Shown: positions 5,320 to 5,647 of the stretch, piece by piece | Position numbering within the stretch: position 1 is the stretch's first letter | Layout: each line of letters opens with the position of its first letter | The notes under the pieces: generated by a model | Seen by the model: the letters and a program-made list of their open reading frames with translations, nothing else | The model's database searches: none | What the model was told of the DNA's origin: nothing | NCBI GenBank assembly: GCA_916710115.1 | Contig: CAKAOY010000087.1 | Coordinates: 1-5,647 of the forward strand | DNA: 5,647 bases | Direction of reading: 5' to 3' | From: an uncultured Bergeyella sp. | Lineage (GTDB): Bacteria > Bacteroidota > Bacteroidia > Flavobacteriales > Weeksellaceae | Program-made: the position numbers and the translations under genes

Positions 5320-5647
5320 ATGAGAAGGAAATTTCTATCAATCGCCGCGGCAGCACTATTTGGAATAGTAGCTAATGCTCAGCACATCAATTTCGAAGAA
5401 TACAATTTACCCAATGGCTTACATGTAATTCTACACAGAGATAACTCTGCACCGATCGTTACTACTTCTGTAATGTATCACGCTGGTGCGAAAGATGAGG
5501 CCAATGGAAGAACTGGTTTTGCTCACTTCTTTGAACATCTTCTATTTGAGGGGACAAAAAATATTAAGCGTAGTGAGTGGTTTAAGATTGTATCTTCTAA
5601 TGGAGGAACTAACAATGCAAACACTACGGGAGATAGAACCTACTATT
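5320..5647 (+). CDS. Exported M16 family zinc metallopeptidase, N-terminal part (3' end outside window)
   Basis: Only the first 109 residues are present; the frame is open to the right edge. Residues 1-20 are a signal peptide: MRRK, a hydrophobic core at about 5-18, and a likely cut after Ala-Asn-Ala before Gln21, so the product acts in the periplasm or outside the inner membrane. The mature part starts as a typical M16 domain (EEYNLPNGLHVILHRDN). It carries the inverted zinc motif HXXEH as HFFEH (69-73): His69 and His73 bind zinc and Glu72 is the catalytic base. The third zinc ligand, a downstream Glu, lies outside the window. SNGGTNNANTTGDRTYY (93-109) is the next conserved family block. 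The ATG at 5320 is chosen because it gives a clean signal peptide; no Shine-Dalgarno is seen. It points away from nrdB and shares no operon with it. The exact substrate cannot be told. Confidence 0.92.
   Translation, partial: MRRKFLSIAAAALFGIVANAQHINFEEYNLPNGLHVILHRDNSAPIVTTSVMYHAGAKDEANGRTGFAHFFEHLLFEGTKNIKRSEWFKIVSSNGGTNNANTTGDRTYY

Overview
The window looks like chromosomal DNA from a member of the Bacteroidota, most likely the class Flavobacteriia (Weeksellaceae-like, such as the Riemerella/Chryseobacterium group). The DNA is strongly AT-rich. The gene starts lack Shine-Dalgarno sequences. A TAnnTTTG-type -7 box lies upstream of the nrd operon. The gene set also fits: an ACT-less SerA next to a DUF1015 gene, and a compact class I ribonucleotide reductase with beta encoded before alpha. 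The genus assignment is inference from these traits, not from a database match.

Layout. Positions 1-569 (+) hold the C-terminal part of a D-3-phosphoglycerate dehydrogenase that runs in from the left. A complete DUF1015 gene follows 30 bp later (600-1838, +), probably in the same operon. This unit meets a leftward unit at a strong bidirectional hairpin terminator (1853-1890). The leftward unit, read from right to left, is nrdB (4892-3939), an 84-residue unrecognised gene (3898-3644) and nrdA (3553-1895). A 427-bp AT-rich divergent intergenic region (4893-5319) carries a good nrd promoter candidate and several symmetric elements. On its right, an exported M16 zinc peptidase gene begins at 5320 (+) and runs off the window.

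How the parts work together. SerA opens serine biosynthesis from 3-phosphoglycerate. The DUF1015 partner has no settled function, but its DGHHR motif invites comparison with the ParB-like free serine kinases. NrdA and NrdB together form an aerobic ribonucleotide reductase that makes deoxynucleotides. Both subunits lack an ATP-cone. The beta subunit has Glu67, Lys71 and Tyr104 in an arrangement that resembles the manganese-dependent, superoxide-activated subclass Id enzyme of Flavobacterium johnsoniae. No NrdI, NrdH or NrdR gene is present here.

The least explained items are the 84-residue gene inserted between the two reductase subunits, the hairpin-forming palindrome just upstream of nrdA, and the inverted repeats around the nrdB promoter and leader. 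No mobile element, CRISPR array, tRNA or rRNA is visible.
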